NCBI GenBank assembly: GCA_043811795.1
Contig: JBDRMV010000017.1
Location: 1 to 14,867 of the forward strand
DNA from: JBDRMV01 sp043811795
Lineage (GTDB): Bacteria > CG03
Length of the DNA: 14,867 nucleotides
Direction: 5' to 3'
The notes under the pieces were generated by a model that was not told the DNA's origin, made no database searches, and saw only the letters and a list, made by a program, of their open reading frames with translations. A program made the translations under genes and the position numbers. Below, piece after piece: positions 1-9,100 of this stretch (the stretch's first letter is position 1; each line of letters begins with the position of its first letter).

Positions 1-1
1 A

Positions 2-88
2 GATAATGTGTCAAGCGGAGTGTATATATATGTTATTACTCCCGAAAGCGGCAGGAAAGAAGTCGGTAAACTTATAATAATTAAATAG
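2..88 (+). CDS. C-terminal end of a secreted protein with FlgD-Ig / T9SS-like sorting domain (5' truncated by window)
   Basis: The open frame entering the window reads SGVYIYVITPESGRKEVGKL, then three isoleucines, lysine and TAG at 86-88. The GVYIYVI...GRKEVGK..IIK pattern is the last two strands of the Ig-like C-terminal domain (FlgD_ig or type IX sorting CTD) that ends many secreted surface proteins. The same kind of ending closes the propeller protein at 5102, which supports a shared export route. The stop is TAG only because base 88 belongs to the inserted palindromic element. The duplicated copy of the flank (247-257) continues as TAA, so the stop was probably TAA before insertion. The function of the missing N-terminal part cannot be judged. 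Confidence 0.75.
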   Translation, partial: DNVSSGVYIYVITPESGRKEVGKLIIIK

Positions 89-245
89 GCATATGCACAT
101 GAATCAAGTTGATATATTAAACAGGAAAATCGGGTCACCTCGGAAAATCGGGTCACCTCTATTTTTTCTTACTGATACAAAAGTAAAAAATAGAAGTGAC
201 CCATTTTCGCATTTAAGGCGATCACTGGAATCAAGTGCATATGCC
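88..245. repeat. Palindromic insertion with 11-bp terminal inverted repeats and 11-bp flanking direct repeats
   Basis: GGCATATGCAC (88-98) is the exact reverse complement of GTGCATATGCC (235-245). Immediately outside both ends is the same 11-mer ATAATTAAATA (77-87 and 247-257, one base of offset on the right). This is the layout of a small non-autonomous element with a target-site duplication. Removing the element and one copy of the duplication leaves a TAA stop followed at once by the leader of the 279 gene with its CGGAGG site, i.e. a tight operon junction. The element encodes no protein. An alternative is that the original element was only a 31-33 bp hairpin, later enlarged by the inner insertion at 110-227. 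Confidence 0.6.
110..227. repeat. Inner REP-like hairpin element flanked by 9-bp direct repeats
   Basis: GAATCAAGT occurs at 101-109 and 228-236, flanking about 118 bp. Inside, an 18-mer starting GGAAAATCGGGTCACC is present twice in tandem (124-141, 142-159). The second copy and the following T-run pair with 183-208 to form a stem of about 24 bp with one mismatch and one bulge, around a loop at 168-184. The GGGTCAC...TTTTTT / AAAAAATAGAAGTGACCC arms look like a REP-type palindromic unit. It is inserted in the loop of the outer 88-245 palindrome. No transposase is nearby. Confidence 0.55.
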
Positions 246-278
246 TATAATTAAATAAATTTTTATTCGGAGGAAAAA

Positions 279-1376
279 ATGAAAAAAATTATTTATTCTG
301 AAATTATCTTTGCTATAACTCTGCTTATGATGCGAGGCGCCGGTTTCGCCGCCGGCGTCGGAACGGCGGGGGCGCGGTTTTTAAGACTTGGGGTAGGGGC
401 CCGTCCGGTGGCTCTCGGCGAAGCTTTTTCCGCTGTCGCAGATGATGTAAACGCAATGCACTGGAATCCGGCGGGGCTTGCTCAGATTGATGACAGTCAA
501 GCGTCTATTTCACACAATACGTGGTTTACGGATATAACCGAACAGACGGTAAGTTATGCCCAGCCGTCCGGAAAGACCGATAGTTTAGGGGTGAGCGTAA
601 GGTATATTCATATGGGGAAGATTGAAAGTTTTGATAAAGATGATATTCAGTTGGAAGACGCCGAGGCATATAGCCTGGCTTTTATTTTAGCAGGGAGCAG
701 GAAGTTCTCGGAAAAATTTTATTCGGGCTCAAATATTAAGATAATCCAGAGAAAATTAGATGAAGAGTCGGCATTAGGCGTTGCCCTGGATTTTGGGTTT
801 CTGTATAAACCCGGTCTTCTGCAATTAGGTCTGGCTGTCCAGAATCTCGGGACGGGCGGAGCTTTTATTTCGGAAGCGGACTCTCTGCCGGTTAATATAA
901 AAACCGGTATTGCCTGCCGGTTATTTGAAAAAAAACTTATTCTGGGATTAGACTTCAACATGCCGTCGGATGAAAATTCTTATGCCGGCCTCGGCGCCGA
1001 ATATAGTTTAGGCAGTATTCTGCTGCTCAGAGCCGGATATAATATGAGGGACAGCGCCGGAAGCGGCCTGTCTTTGGGATTTGGCGTTAAATCCTCCGGC
1101 TGGCTTATTGATTTTGCCTATATCCCCGACGATGTATTTGATTATACCTACAGGGTAAGTCTGGGGGTGTTTCCCGGTGGGGGTACTGTAGTATCTAAAA
1201 AAGAACCGGATGAAGTAAAAGTAAAACAGCTTTACCTGAAGGGGCTTGAGTATATGAAAAAAGAAAAATATGCGGATGCCATGAATATATTTACAGAGGT
1301 TTTATCTTTAGATCCGTCAAATAAAAAAGCTCTTGAGAAATTGGAAGAGGCAAACAATAAACTGAAGAAAAAATGA
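279..1376 (+). CDS. PorV/PorQ-family outer-membrane beta-barrel protein with C-terminal TPR
   Basis: A 365-residue protein with an N-terminal signal peptide (about residues 1-25, hydrophobic core ending GFAA). The signature GTAGARFLRLGVGARPVALG then AFSAVADDVNAMHWNPAGLA is typical of the PorV/PorQ (UPF0164-like) barrel family. Members sit in the outer membrane; in type IX secretion, PorV carries CTD-bearing cargo to the surface. The body (residues 60-300) alternates short amphipathic strands with turns as in a 14-stranded barrel. Unusually, residues about 315-365 form a TPR-like helix pair (KQLYLKGLEYMKKEKYADAM...LDPSNKKALEKL). The start is fixed by the strong CGGAGG site 7 bases upstream. 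The stop overlaps the next start (ATGA), so the two genes are probably co-translated. The exact cargo is unknown. Confidence 0.85.
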   Translation: MKKIIYSEIIFAITLLMMRGAGFAAGVGTAGARFLRLGVGARPVALGEAFSAVADDVNAMHWNPAGLAQIDDSQASISHNTWFTDITEQTVSYAQPSGKTDSLGVSVRYIHMGKIESFDKDDIQLEDAEAYSLAFILAGSRKFSEKFYSGSNIKIIQRKLDEESALGVALDFGFLYKPGLLQLGLAVQNLGTGGAFISEADSLPVNIKTGIACRLFEKKLILGLDFNMPSDENSYAGLGAEYSLGSILLLRAGYNMRDSAGSGLSLGFGVKSSGWLIDFAYIPDDVFDYTYRVSLGVFPGGGTVVSKKEPDEVKVKQLYLKGLEYMKKEKYADAMNIFTEVLSLDPSNKKALEKLEEANNKLKKK

Positions 1377-2422
1377 TCTTCAGGTTCTCATATCTAATTA
1401 TCTTATCTCTTTTGTTGCTCTTTAAACCTGCATTTTCTGCCGCAGCCACCGCCCTGAATGCCAATGAATACTTTAAAACAGGCATGGAAGAGTATCTCAA
1501 TGGAAACTACCATTCCGCATTAGATAATTTCATTGAAACACTTAAGACAGACCCCCTGCACACAGGCGCAAAATATTATATAAAAGAGAGCAATGAAAGG
1601 ATTGCCGAAGGGCGCATGGCAGAAGAAAATCTAAGAAAAAAACAGGATAAAGAAGAAGATAAACTCAAGAAAAAACAGGAGTATCTCAACAAAGTAGAGG
1701 CAAGAAGAAAAATAATGGAGGAGAAAAGCAGAAAAAAAGAGCGGCTGGAAACGGCTATCAATCATTACGAGAAAGGAGAATTGATTATTGCCAGAGAAAA
1801 GTTTGAAACCATTTTAATGCTTGAACCGGAAAATCAGGAAGCAGGTGAGTGGCTGAAAAAAACAAAGGACGCCATTAATAAAATGATGAGTAAAAAAGTT
1901 GAAGAATTATTTGTAGAAGGTCAAATGTATTATGAGGGCAAAAAATATGAAGCGGCTATTGAGGCATGGGAGAAAGCGCTTAAGATAAATCCCGAACATG
2001 GCGTGGCCAAGGAACGACTTTGGATGGCAAAGAAAAAATTGGAAGAAACAGGGGGAGGGGAAGAAAAAGTAGAGCAAGGAGAGAAAGAAAACAACATTAT
2101 TGAAGAACATTACAAAACCGGTATAAAAAATTTATCCGATAAAAAATATAGCGAAGCAATTACTGACTTTAAGAAAGTTCTTGAATTATCTCCTGGTTAT
2201 AAAAAGGCAGGCAGTTATTATAATACTGCCGCATCACGCCTGGAAAAGGAACAGAAAACGAATGAGGCTAAGGCGGACAGGTATTACAATTTAGGATTAA
2301 AGCAATATAAGGCAAAAAATCTTGACATGGCAATAGATCTGTGGGAAGAAGCATTGAAATTATATCCTGCCCATCCTAAGGCAAGCGTGGCATTAAAGAG
2401 AGCAATAAAGGAAAGAAAATAG
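1373..2422 (+). CDS. Secreted or periplasmic TPR / coiled-coil repeat protein
   Basis: A 349-residue protein whose first 24 or so residues form a signal peptide (leucine-rich core, then FSAAATA). About five TPR units follow. The first is near residues 30-72 (YFKTGMEEYLNGNYHSALDN), then a lysine/glutamate-rich coiled-coil stretch at about 78-125. Further TPRs lie near 125-165, 175-215 (GQMYYEGKKYEAAIEAWEKA), 245-285 and 300-345 (YYNLGLKQYKAKNLDMAIDL). TPRs make protein-protein contacts; the export signal places this one in the periplasm. It starts inside the stop of the barrel gene and continues the same motif that ends that protein, so the two may bind each other or a common partner (inference). 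Its own ribosome site is weak, which fits translational coupling. The specific role is unknown. Confidence 0.8.
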   Translation: MIFRFSYLIILSLLLLFKPAFSAAATALNANEYFKTGMEEYLNGNYHSALDNFIETLKTDPLHTGAKYYIKESNERIAEGRMAEENLRKKQDKEEDKLKKKQEYLNKVEARRKIMEEKSRKKERLETAINHYEKGELIIAREKFETILMLEPENQEAGEWLKKTKDAINKMMSKKVEELFVEGQMYYEGKKYEAAIEAWEKALKINPEHGVAKERLWMAKKKLEETGGGEEKVEQGEKENNIIEEHYKTGIKNLSDKKYSEAITDFKKVLELSPGYKKAGSYYNTAASRLEKEQKTNEAKADRYYNLGLKQYKAKNLDMAIDLWEEALKLYPAHPKASVALKRAIKERK

Positions 2423-2435
2423 GGCTGCGCATAAT

Positions 2436-2468
2436 AGCAAGAAGAATCAAAGAAGAAATCTTGCTTTT
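2436..2468 (+). terminator. Weak intrinsic terminator-like hairpin after the TPR gene
   Basis: AGCAAGA (2436-2442) pairs with TCTTGCT (2459-2465) around a 16-base loop, followed by four T. It is 14 bases after the TPR stop and upstream of a promoter, the right place to end the first transcription unit. The stem is short and AT-rich, so the strength is doubtful. Confidence 0.3.
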
Positions 2469-2568
2469 GCTAAAAACCGTCTAATCCGGATTTTATGATA
2501 TTTCCGGTGTTAAGCTGCAATAAATTTTTTCATTATAAAATTGAAGTGATAAAATCCTCTGCAACTTA

Positions 2569-2595
2569 TTGACATTAAAATGTGGAACTGATAAT
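2569..2595 (+). promoter_or_regulatory. Sigma-70-like promoter for the propeller gene
   Basis: A perfect TTGACA (2569-2574) is followed, 15 bases on, by GATAAT (2590-2595). The -10 box ends only 8 bases before the ATG at 2604 and there is no Shine-Dalgarno sequence, so the message may be leaderless. The spacing is short for sigma-70, which lowers confidence. The rest of 2423-2603 shows only AT-rich sequence and the hairpin at 2436. Confidence 0.4.
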
Positions 2596-2603
2596 TTATA
2601 ATT

Positions 2604-5102
2604 ATGAAATACAGGTTTCCAATCGCAATATTTATCGTCATGCACTTTACCATAACCGGCATCGCGGCGGAGTCCATAACCAATTATACCAACGGGAACG
2701 ATATTAACTGCGTAGCCGTCGAAGGAAATTATATCTGGTGCGGCACTTCAGGCGGAGTCGTCAGGTGGAACACAAACGACGGGACCTATATAAAATACAC
2801 CAATACAGACGGACTGGCATACAATACTGTTAACGATGTAATTATAGACGCAAACGGAAATAAATGGTTCGGCACAGAAGACATGGGCTTAAGCAAGTTT
2901 GACGGAACAAACTGGACAACCTATACAGAGTCCGAGGGCGACGGCATTCCCAATAATACCATTGATGCTATTGACATAGACGCAAGCGGAAATATCTGGT
3001 TCGGCACGCACGGAGGAGTAACCAGATTTGATGGAACAAACTGGACAACATACAATACGGATAATTCCGGCATTGTTTCTAATTATGTTATGGAAATAGC
3101 CATAGAAAGCAACGGCGATATCTGGGCCGGAACCGATGATGCCGGAGTAAGCAGGGGCACAAGTTCCTGGACATCCTACAATACCTCAAATTCAGGAATT
3201 CTCGGCGATATTGTCAGGGCTCTTGCGATAGACGGCGACGGAAATAAATGGTTTGCAACGAGAAATTACGGAGCAGGCTATCCCCATGGAGTTTCAATGT
3301 TTGACGGTGTAAACTGGTCAACCTTTACTCCATCAAACAGCGGACTCTGTGATAAGTCAGTTAATGCAATAGCAGTGGAAGAAAGCAGTATTATATGGTT
3401 TGCCACCGAAGGCGGGATAAGCAGGTTTGACGGTATAATATGGTCGTCTTACACAACTTCCGACGGGCTTGTGAGCAATATCGTCAGAAGCGTTGCAATA
3501 GATTCAAACGGCAATAAATGGTTCGGCACAGATAAAGGGTTAAGTAAATTTGACGGCGTGAGTTGGTCAACATTTACCACAACAGACGGATTAGAATCAA
3601 ACTACATACAATCTATAAACAGCGATGCCGGCGGGAATATGTGGTTCGGAACATCCGATGGTTTGGTAAAGTATGACGAAACAAACTGGACGGTATATAA
3701 CACGGATGATGGACTATCCAACGATAATATTACGGACATAACTTTTGACGGAACAGGAGCAATATGGTGCACGACAAACTATGGAGTGAGTGTTTCCAGC
3801 ACAAACGGCACAAGCTGGACTACCTATACTACAGGCAACAACAATCTGCCGTCTAATTATGTTTATACCGTTGAAAAAGACAGCAAAAGCGACATTATAT
3901 GGTGCGGAACATGGAGTGGTATTGGCAGAATACAAATAGGAGTATCCCTGTCAAATTTTACAACAACCAACAGTGACCTGGTCGCCGATATTGTTCGGGC
4001 TATTGCTTTTGATTCTTCAGGCAATGCATGGATAGGCACTGACGGCGGTGTAAGCCGCTACAGTATCGGAGGAATATGGACGAACTATACAACTTCCGAC
4101 AGCGGACTTACGGATAACTATATTCTCTCCATAGCAATAGATTCAGACGACAATCCCTGGTTTGGTACATTATCTAAGGGTGTATGTAAATTTGATGGTA
4201 CGACCTGGACCACTTATGATACCGTCGACGGTCTTGTCGCCAACAGGGTATATGACATATATATTGACGGTAATGAAAAATGGTTTGCAACTGGCGGCGG
4301 CGTTGGATGGTATGACGGTTCATCCTGGAAGAAGTTTACCACGGAGTCAGGGGTGGCGCATAGTTCTGTATACTCAGTCGGTCAGGACTCCGACGGGAAC
4401 ATGTGGTTCGGCACAGGCGGGGGTTTGAGCAGATTTGAATACACCGGCGCCAGCACCTACAGCATCAGCGGATATGTAAAAAACGCAAGCAGCGACGGTA
4501 TAAGCGGGGTGACGGCAAATCTCACCGGAATGGCCTCCGCTTCAGCAACCACGGATTCAACCGGCTATTACACGTTCACGGGACTCGGTTTCGGCAATTA
4601 TACGGTTACGCCCGGCAAAACGGATTATACGTTTTCCCCGACCGGCATAAGCACGATTTCCCTGAATGGCGCTTTTACAGGGTGGGACTTTTTCGGCACA
4701 TTCTCGAACACCGCAATTACGCCCGACCAGGTTGCCATTCCTATCGGCGCAGGCAGAGCAAACATAGCGATTGAAACCCCTCCCCCGGGCAAGATAAAAA
4801 TAATAGCCGAAGAAAAATCAAAAGCCGGAAGAGGAACAATAAACCCGAACAATAACGAAAAAGTGGCTATTGTTTTCAATCCGCAGGTGGCTCAGAGCGA
4901 ATATATATCCCAAACGTTCAAGGTCAGGGTTTTCACACTCGCCGGCGAACTGGTAACCGAGTTCAGCAAAATCCCGCAGAGCGCCGACGATGTGTGGGTG
5001 ACGTGGCCGCCCGAAAACCAAAACCTTGCCAGCGGGATTTACGTGGTTTTCATAGAAGGACCCGGCGTGAAGGACTATAAAAAAGTGGCTGTTATCCGAT
5101 GA
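2604..5102 (+). CDS. Secreted double seven-bladed Reg_prop beta-propeller protein with carboxypeptidase-regulatory-like and FlgD-Ig/CTD domains
   Basis: An 832-residue protein. After a signal peptide (about residues 1-22, ending GIAA) come 14 copies of a roughly 40-residue unit with the core W(F/C/A/I)(G/A/T)T..GG(V/L)S(R/K)FDG..W(T/S)(T/S)Y..DGL, from about residue 35 to 615. This is the Reg_prop repeat of hybrid two-component sensors, and 14 units equal two seven-bladed propellers. Residues about 618-690 (YSISGYVKNASSDGISGVTA...TDSTGYYTFTGLGFGNY) are a carboxypeptidase-regulatory/SdrD-B-like beta sandwich. Residues about 735-832 end in KVRVFTLAGELV...ASGIYVVFIEG....YKKVAVIR, a FlgD-Ig/type IX-like sorting domain. 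No transmembrane helix, kinase or DNA-binding domain follows, so it is a secreted or surface protein rather than a sensor kinase. The stop overlaps the next start by 4 bases (ATGA). The ligand is unknown. Confidence 0.85.
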   Translation: MKYRFPIAIFIVMHFTITGIAAESITNYTNGNDINCVAVEGNYIWCGTSGGVVRWNTNDGTYIKYTNTDGLAYNTVNDVIIDANGNKWFGTEDMGLSKFDGTNWTTYTESEGDGIPNNTIDAIDIDASGNIWFGTHGGVTRFDGTNWTTYNTDNSGIVSNYVMEIAIESNGDIWAGTDDAGVSRGTSSWTSYNTSNSGILGDIVRALAIDGDGNKWFATRNYGAGYPHGVSMFDGVNWSTFTPSNSGLCDKSVNAIAVEESSIIWFATEGGISRFDGIIWSSYTTSDGLVSNIVRSVAIDSNGNKWFGTDKGLSKFDGVSWSTFTTTDGLESNYIQSINSDAGGNMWFGTSDGLVKYDETNWTVYNTDDGLSNDNITDITFDGTGAIWCTTNYGVSVSSTNGTSWTTYTTGNNNLPSNYVYTVEKDSKSDIIWCGTWSGIGRIQIGVSLSNFTTTNSDLVADIVRAIAFDSSGNAWIGTDGGVSRYSIGGIWTNYTTSDSGLTDNYILSIAIDSDDNPWFGTLSKGVCKFDGTTWTTYDTVDGLVANRVYDIYIDGNEKWFATGGGVGWYDGSSWKKFTTESGVAHSSVYSVGQDSDGNMWFGTGGGLSRFEYTGASTYSISGYVKNASSDGISGVTANLTGMASASATTDSTGYYTFTGLGFGNYTVTPGKTDYTFSPTGISTISLNGAFTGWDFFGTFSNTAITPDQVAIPIGAGRANIAIETPPPGKIKIIAEEKSKAGRGTINPNNNEKVAIVFNPQVAQSEYISQTFKVRVFTLAGELVTEFSKIPQSADDVWVTWPPENQNLASGIYVVFIEGPGVKDYKKVAVIR

Positions 5103-6007
5103 TTACTAAAACACGTCCGCTTCAAGTTTCTCTGATTTTAATTCTCTGTTTAGCGGTCAACTCTTTTGCCGGTTTCGGTGAAAGCGGATGGCTGATATTC
5201 AGAAAAGCCCAGTCCACGCGCTTCAAAGCTCTTTCCGCAGCGACGGCCGTAAACGGTGATTTAAGCGGTATATTTTACAACCCCGCCCTAACAGCGACAA
5301 ACAAAAAAAATGAGCTCTTCTTTCTATCAGAACTCGGCTTTGCCGAGGATTCATTGATGGGTCTGGTTTTCGGCCGCCCTCTAACTAACGGAGGTCTCGC
5401 CGCGGGGGTTATCAATTATGACGCGGGAAAAATGGAACTCAACTGGATAGAGGGGACAGAACTTAAGTCCGAAGAAGTATCCGCCCAGAAAGACACAATG
5501 GGCATTGTCTCTTATGCGCTGAACCTGAAAAAAAATATTCAGGCGGGTCTTAATATTAAAATCGCATCCAGTGAAATCGCCGAAAGACAAAAAGCCGCTG
5601 CATGGGCGAGCGACCTCGGTATTCTGTATTCGCCTTTTACAGGGCTCTCTCTCTCCGCTGCGGTAAACAATATCGGGACAGCCGGCAAATTCATAAACGA
5701 GAAAGAACCCCTGCCTGCCGGAGCATATTACGGCGCGGCTTATTCTCTTGGAACCGAAAAAAAGCGCCTCGTTATGGCGGCGGGAGCCGGCTATAACATG
5801 CAGGATAATGAAGCCGTTTCGGAAATCGGCGCGGAATTCGTCCTGCGTTCAATATCATTCAACGCAGGATATAAAATGAATATCGAGCAGGAAAACCTGC
5901 ATTTCGGACTCGGGATTTCCTATAAAAGTTTCAAACTCGCTCTCGCCTATATCCCGGGAGTTTATCTGAATTCCGTTCAGCGGCTGAGTATAGGTTACGG
6001 ATTTTAG
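5099..6007 (+). CDS. Second PorV/PorQ-family outer-membrane barrel protein
   Basis: A 302-residue protein with a signal peptide (residues 1-24, ending NSFA). The PorV/PorQ signature is present in divergent form: RFKALSAATAVNGDLSGIFYNPALTA matches the AFVAVADDVSAIYWNPAGLA block. The rest is alternating beta strands and it ends in LSIGYGF, a C-terminal aromatic as expected of outer-membrane barrels. It shares blocks with the 279 gene product (SLSAAVNNIGTAGKFI against QLGLAVQNLGTGGAFI; both have ...AYIPG/D), so the two are paralogues. It lacks the C-terminal TPR. The start overlaps the propeller stop, which suggests it is made together with that protein and may export or anchor it (inference). 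Confidence 0.8.
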   Translation: MITKTRPLQVSLILILCLAVNSFAGFGESGWLIFRKAQSTRFKALSAATAVNGDLSGIFYNPALTATNKKNELFFLSELGFAEDSLMGLVFGRPLTNGGLAAGVINYDAGKMELNWIEGTELKSEEVSAQKDTMGIVSYALNLKKNIQAGLNIKIASSEIAERQKAAAWASDLGILYSPFTGLSLSAAVNNIGTAGKFINEKEPLPAGAYYGAAYSLGTEKKRLVMAAGAGYNMQDNEAVSEIGAEFVLRSISFNAGYKMNIEQENLHFGLGISYKSFKLALAYIPGVYLNSVQRLSIGYGF

Positions 6008-6047
6008 TCCGGTTCCCGCATCTTTCTGCATAACCCGGCCGCACTCA

Positions 6048-6103
6048 GGAAAAACGGGTAGGGAAAAACGGGGGAAAAACGGGGACGGTTCTGGTATTTT
6101 TTT
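6048..6103. repeat. Triple GGAAAAACGGG repeat plus a GGGGACGGTTCTG-type dispersed repeat between convergent genes
   Basis: The 11-mer GGAAAAACGGG occurs at 6048-6058, 6062-6072 and 6073-6083, the last two directly in tandem. It runs into GGGGACGGTTCTGGTA followed by seven T (6081-6103). The last bases overlap the minus-strand stop codon of the phosphorylase (6102-6104). The unit recurs at 10795, 12824, 13135, 14056 and 14711. It may double as a transcription end region between the convergent genes, but I see no convincing symmetric hairpin. Confidence 0.6.
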
Positions 6104-9100
6104 ATTCGAGGACGGCTTCTATTTTTGTGACCTTCCGGTCTCGTATGTCTCCGGCGTATTTCGCCTCGAGGACGGAGCTGTTTACGACGACAATTTTCTT
6201 TTTACCGTAATAGAGGGTGTAACGCTTTACGCTCACGCCATTTTCGCCGAAAGTATTTTTCCTTTTGCGGTTGCTGTAAATTACGGGAATGCTTCCGAAG
6301 AGTTTGAAGGCAAAACTGTTTTTGTTTATTTTCAGACCGCCGCGTTTTACGGGTTTCTTTGTAAAAAGCCATTCGGGAAGCGCGGGGGAGAGCCGGAAGC
6401 GCAGAGCGTTTTTCCCGTCGAGAAAAAACGGTTCTTTCCCCGCAACCATCAGAATCCAGATGGTGAGCATTTCGCTCGTTACCCCGCTCAACCGCGGCTG
6501 GAAACCTCTCCCGTGCATTTTCTCGTCGGGGAAAGAGCTGCTGGCGATGAACGAAACGTTTTCAAAAATGCTCCGCCCGTAGATTTCAGGGTTCAAAAAA
6601 GGAGGGAGCATTGTTTTGATGTCTCTGAAAAATTCTTCGTAGAGACCGCTTCTCAACACTTCAAGGAGATACTTGTATTCCATGTGCGTGTAAACGGATT
6701 CATTTTCAAGCCATCCCGCTCCCCACGCTTTCACCCTGCCTATTTCAAAAGGCGCCTTCTCAAGAGATTCGCAGACCTTGTACATTTTGAGTTTCCTGTC
6801 GAAAACGGGGCTTTTTCTTACCGCTTGGTAAATCCGGGATGAAATTTCCGGGTGGGTTTTGAGCATGTGGACGGGCCCTTCAAGAAAAAGGGGCAGGGGC
6901 TTCATGGCGAATGAGAGGGGTTTCACGAGGGGAAGACCTTCGGCGCTCAGTTTTTTTCCGCCTTTTTTGTCGCGGATGAAACTGTATTTCAGCGTTCTGT
7001 GCTCGAAATAAGTGAAGCAGACGCCGTTTTTGGCGAAGATTTTTTTCCTGTTCCCTGCGGAGAAAATCCCCGAAATCAGGGTGAGATAAATTCCGATTAT
7101 TTTTCTTAAATCCGCGGAGCGTATTGTTTTTTCGGCTCCGTCTATTCCGAACGCGGTTTTTTCCCTGTAAGTTTCCTTTATCGCATGGGTAACGTTCCAG
7201 AAATCAAACCAATTCATTCCGCCTTTCATTCTTTTTGAAACCGCTTTTTCCAATTTCTTCAAAAATTCATAAAGCTCGCCGTAGATTTTCACATCCTTTT
7301 TTATTTTTCCGAGATTTTCATAAATGAATTTCAGCGCTTTTTCAAGTTCCAGCGTCTGGCAGAGGGACGAGCCCATAATTCCGGGAAGACCGTTCATCGA
7401 ATCGTTCCAGCCGGGTTTGCCCGCCTCCATTTCAATGCCGAGCCCGGACGGGTCCAGCGTGGCGATTCTGTTTACGGCCATTACGAGAATTTTCACGAGA
7501 AGATTTGTCCGGTAAATTTCGCCTTTTCCGTATTTTGTTCTCATCTTTGACGGGTTTCGGCGCCGCGATTTTATCAGTTTTATTTTTTCGACGTTTCTTT
7601 CCACCGCGCCGTACTGCATAACTCTGCCGTTTGAAAGGACGAACTTATCCGCCCGGGGCCTCACGATATCAGGGTTGTCGTAAAAATAGCAGTCGTTGTT
7701 TTGAGTCAGAATCCGGGCGATTTTATCGGGGTAAATCATGCGAAAGGTATCAAGCAGGTCAAAGTTGTAAAGCCAGTGGTCAACCCAGAAACCCTCGTGG
7801 ATGCCGCCGCATTCGTTTTCTTCGCAGAAACGTAAAATGCCGGATAAAATACTGTCGGGGTCTTTTTTCACATTTACGCCCGATTTATCAAGTTTCATCA
7901 GAAAATCACCTAAAATAAAGGGTTTTGAAAGTAAATCTTTTACAATTAAAAGGCCTTTTTTATTTTTCAGAAGTTTTGAAAGCCATTTCAGCATTTTCCT
8001 TTTTTTCGTGACGGAATAAGTAAGTTGGGTTACTATCAGCGGATTGTATCCGTCCGTCTGTATCAGGTTCAGGAATGTTTTTATGTTGAGGTCATAGATT
8101 TCGGGGAAGAACCACACATCACACCTTCTGTTCTGGTTTACGTCTCTGTAAAAACCGTTTCCCTGCGAAAAGTAAGTCGGTTCTATGACGAAAAGATGAT
8201 AGTCCCTTTCCATGTCGCCGTGGAGCCGCGAATAGATGTAAACAGCTGTTTTCCCCGAGGCCGTGGAAAAAACGGCGGGTATTCCGCCTCTTATGGCGTT
8301 GTCCAAAAATGTCTGCCCTGAGTACTCGTCGAATTTTCTGTCGGCGCTCACCGTAAAAGTTAAGACCTTTATGGATTCAATGATGCGTATGTTTTCGTCT
8401 CTTTTGCGGGCGATGTATCCCTGCGACGTCAGTTTTCCGGAAATGGCGGAGACCTCTTTATCGCTGGGCGCCTGTCCCAGAACGGAAACGAGCCTGATTT
8501 TTTCGCCGCTCTTAAGGCGCGCGCTTGCGCCCTTAAATGCGCAGGGGGTTTTGTTGCAGAGAATCTGTTTTTTCTTCAGAATTTCTCCGACGCTCTTTTT
8601 TTCGAAGTTCCACGGAAAGTCGTAAATTTCATTTTCCCCGAAAACAACGCGGGGATCGACGATATAATTCTTACCCGCGGGATTTCCCCTTGAAAAACTT
8701 ATGAAGAAATTTCCGCCGTCGATTCTGTCTATTTTTACGACATCCTCGGGGCTCTGTTTCAGCCGGAATATCGGAATTCCGTTTTTTGGAAAGACGCCTA
8801 TCATGCCTTCTATGTGCCGTGGGATTGCGCGGAGGATTTCAAGATTGGCGCCGTAGGGCATTACCCTCGGAATGCCGTCGATGACGTCAAGATTTATTTT
8901 GTTTTTTTTCAGATTTTTTATTTCAAGAATTCTTATGAGCGCGGGGAAATCGTCGTTTGCGAGGGGGAAATAAATTACCTTCGTTTCAAGGCCGGCGTTT
9001 CCGTTCACCTCCGATATTTCAAGTTCTGCGGAGCTCAGAATCATTTTCTGCAGAATGTTTTTCTGTTTTGTTTTTCTGAACGGTTCGTAGATTTTGTTTT

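Noticed and set aside
4162..4428. 88-codon plus-strand frame inside the propeller gene
   Set aside because: It is an out-of-phase reading of the repeat units, with no signature of its own; the main frame keeps the propeller motif throughout.
2604..5102. Reading the propeller protein as a hybrid two-component sensor
   Set aside because: The C-terminus has no membrane helix, HisKA, receiver or AraC domain; it ends in a secretion-type Ig domain.
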